Origin: Candidatus Chloroploca mongolica
Lineage (GTDB): Bacteria > Chloroflexota > Chloroflexia > Chloroflexales > Chloroflexaceae
Length of the DNA: 42,825 nt
Direction: 5' to 3'
Assembly: GCF_004762035.2 (NCBI RefSeq)
Contig: NZ_SIJK02000043.1
Coordinates: 1-42,825, forward strand
In this document: positions 7,533 through 15,855 of the stretch, piece by piece
Layout: every line of letters begins with the position of its first letter
How positions within the stretch are numbered: position 1 is the stretch's first letter
Translations under genes and position numbers: made by a program
Notes under the pieces: model-generated
What the model saw: only the letters and a program-made list of their open reading frames with translations
The model's database searches: none
Told to the model about the DNA's origin: nothing

Positions 7533-10086
7533 CCGATGAGTCGTCGAGCTCGCGTACAGCAACTGAGATAACCGGATCGTTCAGCACTGGTAGACGGCTG
7601 ATTGTAGAGCGGGCACCGGCATTTTGAAAACCTTGGGAAATGAAGATGCGCCACGGAATAGCTGGACGAAAATCGGTTGGATAGTAGCCTGTGAAATGCA
7701 CTGGACCGGGGCGTTGATAACCGGCAAACGTGTCTAGCAGCTGTTTCTCTAATCGTGGAGGCAGTTCGTAAGCCGAGAGAACCTCAGCATCAATTTGTGC
7801 CAGTAGTTGCCGACATGTTTCTTCAAGTTCTTCAGCTTGGTCAGGATTTTGTAGCCACTGAGAGCGATATAACCTATATTGATTTACAAGAATGACAAGC
7901 GTTTGAGTTTGTGCCGTCGTGAAATCTGGAAAGGGTATGTCTTCAATAGCACGTATTTGATTGTCCCGCCCTCCTGCCGCCGGATTGGTATAAAGAAAAG
8001 CATTAGCTAGAGGGCTGTTGAGTACGGATGCGATTTCCTCCAGAGAGGTGTTTGCCTTGGCCCAAATTCCGTGAAACCTTTGATAACAAACTAGACCCTG
8101 ATGATCTATAACTGCTGCAATTCGCCAGGGGCCGCGACTCAGGCGAGCCGCATTGACGATTACTTTTGGCCGATCCCACGGTAATTTGTAGGCCTCATAC
8201 AGCATAACCGAAGCATCGGTATTTAAAAATGCGAATTTGCCCGTAAAGAACGGCTCAAAGTTGTCTTTTGCACTGACAAGACCAGCAGCAAATCCCGATC
8301 TCGGCTCACTGCTCACTAGTTCTGCTTTATGAGAGCTCATTGGAACGCGGTATTCGATACCGCGATGCACCTCCGCAACATCACCAAGCCGAGGTAGTCG
8401 ACTAAGAGCTTCCCATACGCGCCAAAGCGGTGTACGCCAGAAGACCGGATAGTCAGCGGCATTTATCGACTCAGATGGCAACTCTTCCTGCCAAGTAGGA
8501 ATGCCGGTCTGCAGGAAGCGATCATAATCCTGTTTGTTGACCGAAGCGGTACGGCGACGTGGACTACGCGTGCGTGGACTATGTGCAGTTAGTAGAACCG
8601 TCTCAACATCAGAATATTGAAAAACGGTATCAGGGAGTGTGACGACCGCTATCTCCTGATATGATGCTGCCAATTGTTTTCGCGCGTTGCGGTATTCCTG
8701 ACCGCTCACAAAAGCCTTTGGCAAGACAAAACCAAGCTGTGCAGGCGGGTAGCGCATGACACGATTCAGTGCCTCAACCGCCCGTTTGGCCGCACCTGCT
8801 CGCAGGCGCGTTTGTGTTCCACGTGTTGGTACATCGCTGAAGGGCGGATTGCAGAGTACAATCCTGGCCTGTTGGAGGTACGTGTCGGTGTGTGGCGACG
8901 AAAAGACATCAGCCTGCCGGATATCCCAGCCATCAGGATTAGGGTAGTCAGCAAGGATCAGCGAATAGCGGGCCACTTCACGAGCAAACGCATCGAGTTC
9001 CATCCCACGTAACATGCGCACGAAATAGTCATGCCGCTGGTTCGTATCCATTGTGGAGGGAAGGAGGGTGCGAAGCCGTCCAAGCGCAGCAATGAGAAAT
9101 GGCGCGTGTCCAGTGAAGGGCTCAAAGACACGCCGCTCATCTTGTGGCAATTCGTCAAAAGGCAGTTGTTGGACAATGTACTCGGCAAGTTGTGGCGGTG
9201 TGGCATGGGTGTCAAAGAGTTCGCGGTTACGCTCGCTGACGAGGGTGTTCTCGTACACGTATGCCAATGCTTCAACAGAGAGATTCTGAAAGAGGAACGC
9301 GGTGCGGATTGTATCCCAGGCGACACGTTGCACAAGTGGATCCTGCAACAACCCCTCATCGGGAGCCTGCCGAAAGTAAAATGCGTCGACGGCAGCAATT
9401 ACCCGTTGGGGATCAGGGTGCAACCAGTCGTCACCGGGATAGCCACGATCCGCAAGCATTTTCGATGCGATAAAGCGGAAAATCAGTCGGAAGAGCGCCT
9501 GGTAATCAGGCTCGCTGTCGTGGTGTTCAGCATAAACCGCTTTGCAGGTAGCGAGCACATCGCGGAGCAGTTGGTCAAGTTTTTTGTGAGTTGTTCCCTC
9601 CAACGTGGGAAGCAATCCGGTATCAAAAAAGTCAAGTTGAACAGGTCCCCGAGCGAAACCGATGGACTTAGCTCGCAGAACTGCGTCAGGATTCCATTCG
9701 TTGCGATTCGCGTGAAAAGCAGTGCTGAGATGTTCCGGTGCAATCTCTTCGATAAACGTCGGCGCACCACTGGCGGTCATGCGCCACCGCCGCACAATGC
9801 CCTGTTCAGGGGAGAGCACCAGGATCTGGGGCGCACCCAGTGCGCGATACTGTTGGAGTGTGTCTGGGCCGTACTGATCAAGAATAGCCACCCCAAAGCA
9901 TGCGCTCCGGTATGATGGTGGCTCTTGAGCGAAGGCAGCTAAATCGATCGTACGTGTCGGAGAAGAGTCGATGAGCACGTCAGCAAAAGAGTAGCGATGT
10001 CGGAGCAAGTCGTCACGATAGCCTAACTCCTGTAGGCCATTGTGCGTCAAGTCCAGCAATTGTGTCGCTGAAAAACGTGCTTCCAC
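7507..10086 (-). CDS. N6-adenine DNA methylase-like protein (class I SAM MTase)
   Basis: The 859-residue protein has an N-terminal region (1-150) that may be a degenerate nuclease- or DNA-binding-type domain. An HsdM-like helical segment follows (about 160-310, with VYENTLVSERNRELFDTHATPP). Then come the methylase core with motif I FEPFTGHAPF (321-330) and motif IV NPPF (413-416), and a C-terminal half (about 560-859) like target-recognition domains of type I or IIG systems. Motif I is degenerate: the usual GxG is GHA, so SAM binding should be tested. The GTG start at 10086 follows AGAAGGGGG. A separate ATG frame just upstream is not used. The gene has its own consensus promoter at 10238-10266 and overlaps a PIN gene downstream. 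A self-contained restriction-modification or other defence role is inferred; no HsdR or HsdS gene is present. Confidence 0.75.
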   Translation of the reverse strand: MEARFSATQLLDLTHNGLQELGYRDDLLRHRYSFADVLIDSSPTRTIDLAAFAQEPPSYRSACFGVAILDQYGPDTLQQYRALGAPQILVLSPEQGIVRRWRMTASGAPTFIEEIAPEHLSTAFHANRNEWNPDAVLRAKSIGFARGPVQLDFFDTGLLPTLEGTTHKKLDQLLRDVLATCKAVYAEHHDSEPDYQALFRLIFRFIASKMLADRGYPGDDWLHPDPQRVIAAVDAFYFRQAPDEGLLQDPLVQRVAWDTIRTAFLFQNLSVEALAYVYENTLVSERNRELFDTHATPPQLAEYIVQQLPFDELPQDERRVFEPFTGHAPFLIAALGRLRTLLPSTMDTNQRHDYFVRMLRGMELDAFAREVARYSLILADYPNPDGWDIRQADVFSSPHTDTYLQQARIVLCNPPFSDVPTRGTQTRLRAGAAKRAVEALNRVMRYPPAQLGFVLPKAFVSGQEYRNARKQLAASYQEIAVVTLPDTVFQYSDVETVLLTAHSPRTRSPRRRTASVNKQDYDRFLQTGIPTWQEELPSESINAADYPVFWRTPLWRVWEALSRLPRLGDVAEVHRGIEYRVPMSSHKAELVSSEPRSGFAAGLVSAKDNFEPFFTGKFAFLNTDASVMLYEAYKLPWDRPKVIVNAARLSRGPWRIAAVIDHQGLVCYQRFHGIWAKANTSLEEIASVLNSPLANAFLYTNPAAGGRDNQIRAIEDIPFPDFTTAQTQTLVILVNQYRLYRSQWLQNPDQAEELEETCRQLLAQIDAEVLSAYELPPRLEKQLLDTFAGYQRPGPVHFTGYYPTDFRPAIPWRIFISQGFQNAGARSTISRLPVLNDPVISVAVRELDDSSDDDYDIDA

Positions 10087-10237
10087 GGCGCCCCCTTCTC
10101 TTCATGCTGCATCGCCAAGAGTGCAGAGCGCTGGTTTTGCCTACCGCTCCTTCGCGAGAAAGATGGTCATCTTTAAATAATGTAAGCAGGCTCGGCGAAT
10201 GATTTTCTGCCGTTCTGACGCCCAAAACGACTTATGT

Positions 10238-10266
10238 AGTATAGAACGCTTGGTTCATGGTGTCAA
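10238..10266 (-). promoter_or_regulatory. Consensus sigma-70 promoter of the methylase-PIN unit
   Basis: On the minus strand TTGACA (10266-10261) is followed after exactly 17 bases by TATACT (10243-10238). The -35 box lies inside the last codons of the beta-helix gene, whose stop is at 10255-10257. The transcript would carry a leader of about 145 bases before the GTG at 10086. No other feature was recognised in 10087-10237. Confidence 0.8.
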
Positions 10267-11922
10267 TCTGATCAGAGGCATAAGCACGGCAAACGCACGT
10301 GCCCCATATTCCACGGCACCCAGGTCGCAGACACCCACACGTGAGGCATCACGTTGATCGGTGGCCTGGCAAGACGTTGGATCGCCGGCGTCAATCAGCG
10401 GGCTGCCAGGTTGTGGCAGTATGGTCTGCATCGGGAAGCGTCCGCCGTTATAGGTCAGATTGCCGAGCAACAGATCACCGGTGAAGGCATCCCGATCGGT
10501 GGCACCGCTTAATGACGCGCAACTGCCCTGGCTCAGGTTGTGACCGAGCGATTGAAACAGCCCGCCATCGCAGTTGACCGGATAGCCAAAGATGACCGTG
10601 TTCACAAGCTGCACTACGCCCGGATTGGCCGGGGTCTGCGGGGAATCTTCGTAGATCGCATTGCCGGCGATGGCGGCCTGGTTATTCGCCAGGGTAGCAT
10701 TGGTCAACACGGCATAGCGCCCGTAGTGATAGAACCCTCCGCCCAGCCCGGAGGCCACATTGCCGGCAATCGTGACATTCGTCAAGGTCAGGTTGTCGTC
10801 GGAAGCTTGATAGATGCCACCACCGTTGTTGCCGGCAAAGTTGCCCTGGATGGTGGCATTAGTGACAAAGGCTGTGCCGCCCGCGTGGTACAGGCCGCCG
10901 CCATTCGGCGTGCCGCTGACCGCGTTGGCGTAATTGCTCACCAGATTGACCTCGCGCATCTCCAGCACGGTGCCATACGAATTGACACCACCGCCCTCAT
11001 AGGCAAAATTATTGGAAAAGGTCGTCTTTTCGATGACGGCTGTACCATTAAGATTCCAGAGCCCGCCGCCACTGCCGGTTGTTTCGTTGCCATCAAACAG
11101 GCTGCTTGTCACGGTCAGCGCACCACTGTTTTCGATGCCGCCGCCGTAACCCGCCGTATTCTTGGCGAAGGTGACGGTTGCCAGATCGGCGCTGGCACCG
11201 CTGGCGTTGTAGAGGCCGCCACCATCCAGGGCGTAGTTGGTTGTGAAAGAGGTATTGCGCGCGATGATCGCACCGGTAATGGCGTTTTCGATCGCGCCGC
11301 CGCGCCCGGTTGCACCATTCGCCCGATTGTTGGCAAAGCTGGTATTGGCAATGTCCAGCCTACAGCCGTCGTTGTAGATCGCCCCGCCCGTTACGGCCTG
11401 GTTGCCTGCAATGACGCTGTCGCGGATGGTGAGTGAACCGTCGTAACAGTAGATTGCCCCGCCCGAGACAGCCGAGCGATTATTCCGTAGCTGCACGTTT
11501 TCTACTATCACCTGCGCCCCTGAGGCTTCGATTGCGCCGCCGCTGACGAGCGAGTCGCCGCCTTGCAGAATGATCTGTTGCAGGCGGAACGTGATTGGCC
11601 CGACAAAGAAGATCCGCTCGTTCGGCCCGCCGTTGAGGATGATCCGCCCGCCGCCGTTGATCGTCACATTGGCCAGATTCACCACTTTAGCCAGGCTAAG
11701 CTGGATGGTATGCACGGACGGGCCGCAGTTGAAGGTCATCACCCCACCGCCACTGCTGACCGTGGTGAGCGCCACGTCAAAGGCGGCCTCGGTGCAACTG
11801 GCTGGAGACCCATCACCCACTACCGCATCAGCGGCGCGGGCCGTCTGGTGAGTGCTAGCCAGAAGCACCACCACTGCGAACAACCATAGCGCAATACCAC
11901 TTATTTTCTTCATCATCGGCAT
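10255..11922 (-). CDS. Exported right-handed beta-helix protein, choice-of-anchor Q type
   Basis: The 555-residue protein opens with a signal peptide (MPMMKKISGIALWLFAVVVL, cleavage probably after ARA near residue 30). The body is built of about twelve turns of the pattern GGGIYN...LTVTNSSF..N, typical of parallel beta-helix surface proteins. It closes with SPLIDAGDP and DLGAVEYG, the choice-of-anchor Q hallmark, then a hydrophobic tail VLMPLIRLTP. The ATG at 11922 is chosen because AGGAG lies eight bases upstream; an in-frame codon at 11946 would overlap the lipoprotein gene. It starts two bases after the lipoprotein stop, so the two form an operon. Likely an adhesin or a surface scaffold; no catalytic motif was seen. 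Confidence 0.85.
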   Translation of the reverse strand: MPMMKKISGIALWLFAVVVLLASTHQTARAADAVVGDGSPASCTEAAFDVALTTVSSGGGVMTFNCGPSVHTIQLSLAKVVNLANVTINGGGRIILNGGPNERIFFVGPITFRLQQIILQGGDSLVSGGAIEASGAQVIVENVQLRNNRSAVSGGAIYCYDGSLTIRDSVIAGNQAVTGGAIYNDGCRLDIANTSFANNRANGATGRGGAIENAITGAIIARNTSFTTNYALDGGGLYNASGASADLATVTFAKNTAGYGGGIENSGALTVTSSLFDGNETTGSGGGLWNLNGTAVIEKTTFSNNFAYEGGGVNSYGTVLEMREVNLVSNYANAVSGTPNGGGLYHAGGTAFVTNATIQGNFAGNNGGGIYQASDDNLTLTNVTIAGNVASGLGGGFYHYGRYAVLTNATLANNQAAIAGNAIYEDSPQTPANPGVVQLVNTVIFGYPVNCDGGLFQSLGHNLSQGSCASLSGATDRDAFTGDLLLGNLTYNGGRFPMQTILPQPGSPLIDAGDPTSCQATDQRDASRVGVCDLGAVEYGARAFAVLMPLIRLTP

Positions 11923-11924
11923 GC

Positions 11925-12590
11925 TTATTGCTCCTGGCAAATCCACTGCATCGTCAGATCCACTCGTGCGTTGGGGTCTGGCGCACTGACTTGCACCGAG
12001 GCAATTTCGACCAGGCCTGTTGCCTCAAGCATACCCGACCCATCGGCAGCGACCGTCACGCGGGCAGTCGAGCCTTCGCCAATGCCAAAGCTACGCGCGC
12101 CAACGTTCATTGCCGGGAACATGTCGGGAATGGCTCCACCTGTGGCAACCGACTGCAAGACATATTCGCCCGGCCCCGTATATGCGGCGATGCGCGTTAG
12201 GGCAACGGTAATCGGTGGTTCGCCTGAGTTCAACATCATCGGCACTTCGAGAATTCGTGCTGGCCCCTCTTCCGCCCACGCAGTACAATTATCTATATTG
12301 CCCCCCACTCCGCCTGTTGCCGAGGCGTTGACTGCCCCGCTGACAGTAGATGTGACGCAGAAGCGGAAATACTCCTCGCAGGCGACAGCTTGTGCGCTGC
12401 CTGGGTCAGGGCTTTCTGCGTTGCTCGTTGCCGCATCAGGGGGTTGTTCGCTCGATGTGCCCACCGCCGAGGGCACCATCGTCGGCGGATTGACCGTTGG
12501 CGCTGCTGGCGTGGTTGTGCCACACCCTACGCTCACCAGCAACAGCAGACCTAGCAAAGCCATGCGGAAGGATTTGGACGTCTTCATCAT
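11925..12590 (-). CDS. Putative lipoprotein of unknown function
   Basis: The 221-residue product has a type II signal peptide with the lipobox SVGC (Cys23). A Pro/Thr/Ser-rich spacer follows (about 25-65), then a globular domain rich in beta strands and containing a few cysteines (EEYFRFCVTS, DNCTAW, WICQEQ). I do not recognise the domain. It is the first gene of a tight pair with the beta-helix protein, so the two are probably displayed on the cell surface together. AAAGGA precedes the ATG at 12590; a second ATG follows directly. No convincing promoter was seen in the 125-base divergent gap to the XRE regulator. Confidence 0.65.
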   Translation of the reverse strand: MMKTSKSFRMALLGLLLLVSVGCGTTTPAAPTVNPPTMVPSAVGTSSEQPPDAATSNAESPDPGSAQAVACEEYFRFCVTSTVSGAVNASATGGVGGNIDNCTAWAEEGPARILEVPMMLNSGEPPITVALTRIAAYTGPGEYVLQSVATGGAIPDMFPAMNVGARSFGIGEGSTARVTVAADGSGMLEATGLVEIASVQVSAPDPNARVDLTMQWICQEQ

Positions 12591-12715
12591 TTGGTCTGTC
12601 CTTTGTCGAGAACCGTTACGCTTGTCGTTTCAGGCAGTTCGATGGTCAGAATCAGGCATCGGATCTGCTTGGATGTAAAGGGTACTGGTTTTGCCGTGAG
12701 TAAAGGTGACATTTT

Positions 12716-14659
12716 GTGACAAAGTTGCCAACTCTACCCGCTTCGTTTGGCCCGGCCTTACGTTTTTTACGCAAGCGTGCCCACCTGACCCAGGACGAAC
12801 TGGGGCGGCGCGTTGGCTACAGCCGGGAACAGATCGCCCGCCTGGAAAATGGCTCGCGCTTCCCCGACCTGACGGTGGTGGCGGCGCTCTTTGTGCCGGC
12901 GCTTTTGATGGAAGATGAAACGCCCCTGGTTGAACAATTGCTCAAGCTTGCGGGCAACACGCGTGCCACGCAGGTGACGCCTACCCGCACGCGGCACATG
13001 CGCGGGCAGCAGATCAGCAACCCCATAGTTACCCCCAGGCTGCGCGTCCACACCCCACCAACCCCGCTGCTCCCGTTGATTGGGCGTGAAGCCGAGGTCA
13101 GCGCTCTGCTTGACCTGCTTGCAAGCGAGCGTCTTGTCACCGTGCTTGGCGCGCCGGGCATCGGCAAGACGCGTCTGGCGCTGGAAGTAGCCCGAGCGGC
13201 GCGGCCCATCTTTGCGCATGGCGTGGCGTTTGTCTCACTGGTCGATGTCGTCAACCCTGCCGATGTACCGTATGCGGTCTTGCGCACTCTATCGCTCACC
13301 CCGGTAGCGCACCAGTCGGTTGACGATGCCATCGCCGATTATCTCGCCACTCGTCATCTGCTGCTCGTGCTGGATAACTGCGAACACATTCTCGATGGTG
13401 CCTCGTTCTTCACGGCCTGGCTCGAGTGCGCACCGCATCTCAAACTGCTCTGTACCAGTCGCGTACCGCTTGATGTGTACGGCGAACAGGAATGGCCGCT
13501 CGGTCCACTGGGTACCCCCGATCTCGCGCAACCACCTGATCTCGAAGTCTGGCGCAGCCGACCTGCCCTGCAATTGCTCTGTGCCCGTATTCGTGCCGCC
13601 GACCCCGCGTTCACCCTGACGCAAGCGAACCTGTTACCACTGGCAACGCTGTGCATCGCGTTGGATGGCTTGCCACTTGCGCTCGAATTGGCCGCTGTGC
13701 GCCTGCGCGATCTCGCCCCCGATGTGCTGGTGCAGCAACTATTGACACTGCGCAGCAACGGGCAACCTGCTTCGACCTGGTTGCAGCAAACCCGGCGCAA
13801 CGTCGCCGAACGCCACCGTACCCTGCAAGCCGCCATCGCCTGGAGTGTGAAGCGACTGACGCCCGCCGAGCAGATTGCCTTTGCACGCCTGGGGATCTTT
13901 ATTGGCGGTTGCAGCCTGGATGCCGCCCTGCAGGTTGCTGCTGCCGAACCAGAAATACTGGTATGCCTGGAGCGTACGAGCTTGATCAAGCTTCAGGACG
14001 AGCGCATCACGCTCCTGGAGACCTTACGCACCTACGCCTTCGAGCAACTCACGGCCAGTGGCAACCTGGCTGACTGCCAGGCTACCCATGCCGCGTATTA
14101 CACCGCTTTTGCTCAGGATGTGTTCAACGGCCTTCAGGGCGAACAGCAGGCCTTCTGGATGGAACGCGCCCTGGCTGACCACGAAAATTGCCTGGTGGCG
14201 CTACGCTGGGCCCTGGCGAATAAACGTGGTGAAACTGCGATCACCATCGCCGACAGCCTGTGGTGGTTTTGGTATCGGCGCGGCTTGTTTACCCTGGCCC
14301 TAGAGTTGCTCACCGCTGCCCTGGGCCTTGCCACCTCGGATCAATCGACCCGGGCCTCCGCCCTCAACGGCCTCGCCTCGATCTACCTGGCGTTAGACGA
14401 CTATACGGCAAGCCTGGACTGTCACCGCGAGGGGTTGAGCCTGCGTCGGCAGCTTGGCGATCACCGTGGTACGGCTACTGTGCTGCACAACATGGCCCTG
14501 ACGGCCTATATGATGGGCGATTATACGCATGCCCTGGCCTGGCTTGATGAAAGCATCGCCGCTGACCCAACCGCCGACCCGATGCAAGCCTGGGCGCACA
14601 AGGGCATCATTGCCCTCCACATGCTCGACCTCGAACAGAGGCCCGTTCTTGGTTCGTGA
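12716..14659 (+). CDS. XRE/NB-ARC/TPR regulator, probably 3'-truncated
   Basis: The 647-residue protein combines an XRE helix-turn-helix (residues 12-60, LTQDELGRRVGYSREQIARLENG), a linker, and a STAND-type ATPase with Walker A GAPGIGKT (145-152) and Walker B LLLVLDNCEH (215-224). A winged-helix segment follows, then the beginning of a TPR array (about 520-640). Proteins of this build regulate transcription or act as signal-sensing switches, usually with many more TPR repeats. Here the chain ends abruptly after about two repeats with EQRPVLGS, and eight bases later an inverted-repeat element begins at 14667. I infer loss of the 3' part; no TPR coding sequence is found beyond the element. GTG start at 12716, preceded by AAAGGTGA. 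The truncated form may still bind DNA and ATP. Confidence 0.75.
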   Translation: MTKLPTLPASFGPALRFLRKRAHLTQDELGRRVGYSREQIARLENGSRFPDLTVVAALFVPALLMEDETPLVEQLLKLAGNTRATQVTPTRTRHMRGQQISNPIVTPRLRVHTPPTPLLPLIGREAEVSALLDLLASERLVTVLGAPGIGKTRLALEVARAARPIFAHGVAFVSLVDVVNPADVPYAVLRTLSLTPVAHQSVDDAIADYLATRHLLLVLDNCEHILDGASFFTAWLECAPHLKLLCTSRVPLDVYGEQEWPLGPLGTPDLAQPPDLEVWRSRPALQLLCARIRAADPAFTLTQANLLPLATLCIALDGLPLALELAAVRLRDLAPDVLVQQLLTLRSNGQPASTWLQQTRRNVAERHRTLQAAIAWSVKRLTPAEQIAFARLGIFIGGCSLDAALQVAAAEPEILVCLERTSLIKLQDERITLLETLRTYAFEQLTASGNLADCQATHAAYYTAFAQDVFNGLQGEQQAFWMERALADHENCLVALRWALANKRGETAITIADSLWWFWYRRGLFTLALELLTAALGLATSDQSTRASALNGLASIYLALDDYTASLDCHREGLSLRRQLGDHRGTATVLHNMALTAYMMGDYTHALAWLDESIAADPTADPMQAWAHKGIIALHMLDLEQRPVLGS

Positions 14660-14666
14660 TCTAGCC

Positions 14667-15111
14667 CCAATAGCTTGCAAAGAAGGACGCGCAGCGACCT
14701 CACTGGTCTTGATGAAGGCATTCCAATGCCGACGCGCCGACCTGTGAGGTCTCGCCTTGTCTTGCCTTGCCGATCAAGGATTGCAAGGACGAGACCTAGG
14801 GCGATGGCATCATACGAAACCGGACACAAAAAGACGCGCGATCAGGGCACCCGCAAGGGGTGCCCCTACCGGCCGGGGCCCGGATCCGGTGTACGGGCAC
14901 CCGCAAGGGGTGCCCTGGTACCGGCCGGGGGCCGGATCCGGTGTACGGGCACCCCTTGCGGGTGCCCTGATACCGGCCGGGGGCCGGATCCGGTGTACGG
15001 GCACCCCTTGCGGGTGCCCTGGCGGGGTGCATACACGGAAGATGCCATCGCCCTTGGACGAGACCTCACCGGTCTTCTCGCCCTGATGAGGTCTTCTTGG
15101 CAAAGTATTGG
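14667..15111. mobile_element. 445-bp inverted-repeat element (MITE/REP-cluster-like)
   Basis: The ends 14667-14685 and 15093-15111 are inverted repeats matching at 16 of 19 positions (CCAATA...AAGAAG). A second, inner inverted repeat of 14 bp is perfect (14798-14811 with 15041-15054). A 13-mer GACCTCACNGGTC occurs at 14696, inverted at 14739 (one mismatch), and again at 15062. The centre is an array of GC-rich hairpins (14845-15019). No coding region is convincing, so the element would be non-autonomous. No target-site duplication was found. It begins eight bases after the end of the XRE/NB-ARC gene and accounts for most of the 606-base gap between genes; the remaining bases 15112-15197 show nothing else. 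Confidence 0.65.
14845..15019. repeat. Array of four 21-bp palindromic units, two in each orientation
   Basis: Units at 14845-14865 and 14895-14915 have the form GGGCACC-CGCAA-GGGGTGCCC. Units at 14947-14967 and 14999-15019 are the exact reverse complement. Spacing is 50, 52 and 52 bases. The nearly identical spacers (ACCGGCCGG, then CCGGATCCGGTGTAC) are themselves partly palindromic. Such units look like REP/BIME hairpins. Confidence 0.9.
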
Positions 15112-15197
15112 ATGTAACACTACATGCCCGATCCGCAACTGGTGCGGCTGAACATCTTGCCCAGACTCAGACCAGGCGCCAGACCGTTAAACGCCCC

Positions 15198-15227
15198 CTG
15201 ACTCCTCGTGAACAAGTGCGTTATACT
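15198..15227 (+). promoter_or_regulatory. Likely promoter of the deazaflavin-type reductase gene
   Basis: CTGACT (15198-15203) and TATACT (15222-15227) are separated by 18 bases. The -10 box is strong and the -35 box is moderate. A strong ribosome binding site, AAGGAG at 15252-15257, precedes the ATG at 15266. Confidence 0.5.
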
Positions 15228-15265
15228 ACCTTGACGCAAGCCTTGTCGGGTAAGGAGCTAAATCT

Positions 15266-15841
15266 ATGTCACAAACCAGTGAGCACCTCTTGCGACAGAT
15301 GTTCAAACGGCTAAATCCTTTGATGCTATGGCATTGGCGCGTAGGCATGGGAGCGTACCTTAATTTTTGGCCGTCAGGAATCGGGCGTTTTCTTATCTTG
15401 ATCCATACGGGTCGCAAAAGCGGGCGCCTCTATCGCACGCCAGTCAATTACGCCGAACGCGATGGTGACGTGTATGTTACGTCAGGATTTGGCCGCAGCG
15501 CCGATTGGTATCACAATCTTATGGCCCAGCCGCGCACTGAGGTGTGGCTCCCCGACGGACGCTGGCTCGTTGAGGTGGAGGATGTCACCGAGAGCGCGGG
15601 CAAGACGGTGATCATGCGTGATGTGCTCCAGGGAAGTGGCTTTGCCGCCTATCTGGCCGGGATAAACCCCGACCGGTTGAGCGATGCGGACCTGGATGCT
15701 GCCACTGCCTCTTACCGGCTGCTGCGTTTGCGTCGCGTTGCTCCTCTCGCTGGATCTGGTGGGCCAGGCGACTTGATTTGGCTCTGGCCGCTGCTGTTGC
15801 TCATAGCTTTCCTGCTGGGACGTGGTTGGCCCCGTCGCTAA
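15266..15841 (+). CDS. Deazaflavin (F420)-dependent nitroreductase family protein with membrane tail
   Basis: The 191-residue protein matches the DUF385/Ddn-like family: a hydrophobic start, then LIHTGRKSGRLYRTPVNY, the phosphate-binding strand-turn of the split-barrel fold, and YVTSGFGRSADWYHNLMAQP. Family members use F420H2 (some FMN or other cofactors) to reduce quinones or nitro compounds. The usual domain ends near residue 150. Here it is followed by a hydrophobic helix (about 170-187) ending in RGWPRR, which would anchor the protein in the membrane, perhaps beside the quinone pool. The start is supported by AAGGAG eight bases upstream. The next gene starts 14 bases downstream, so it may be co-transcribed with GT-C paralogue 2. 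No F420 biosynthesis gene lies in the window. Confidence 0.8.
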   Translation: MSQTSEHLLRQMFKRLNPLMLWHWRVGMGAYLNFWPSGIGRFLILIHTGRKSGRLYRTPVNYAERDGDVYVTSGFGRSADWYHNLMAQPRTEVWLPDGRWLVEVEDVTESAGKTVIMRDVLQGSGFAAYLAGINPDRLSDADLDAATASYRLLRLRRVAPLAGSGGPGDLIWLWPLLLLIAFLLGRGWPRR

Positions 15842-15855
15842 ACGAGAGAACAACT

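Noticed and set aside
7507-10086. Type I restriction system
   Set aside because: No HsdR translocase or separate HsdS subunit is present; the protein is a single large methylase-like chain.
10540-11436. 298-codon open frame on the plus strand
   Set aside because: It is antisense to the beta-helix gene and its repeated pattern only mirrors the beta-helix repeats.
14845-15019. CRISPR array
   Set aside because: The spacers are nearly identical and two units are inverted, which is unlike a CRISPR; there are no cas genes.
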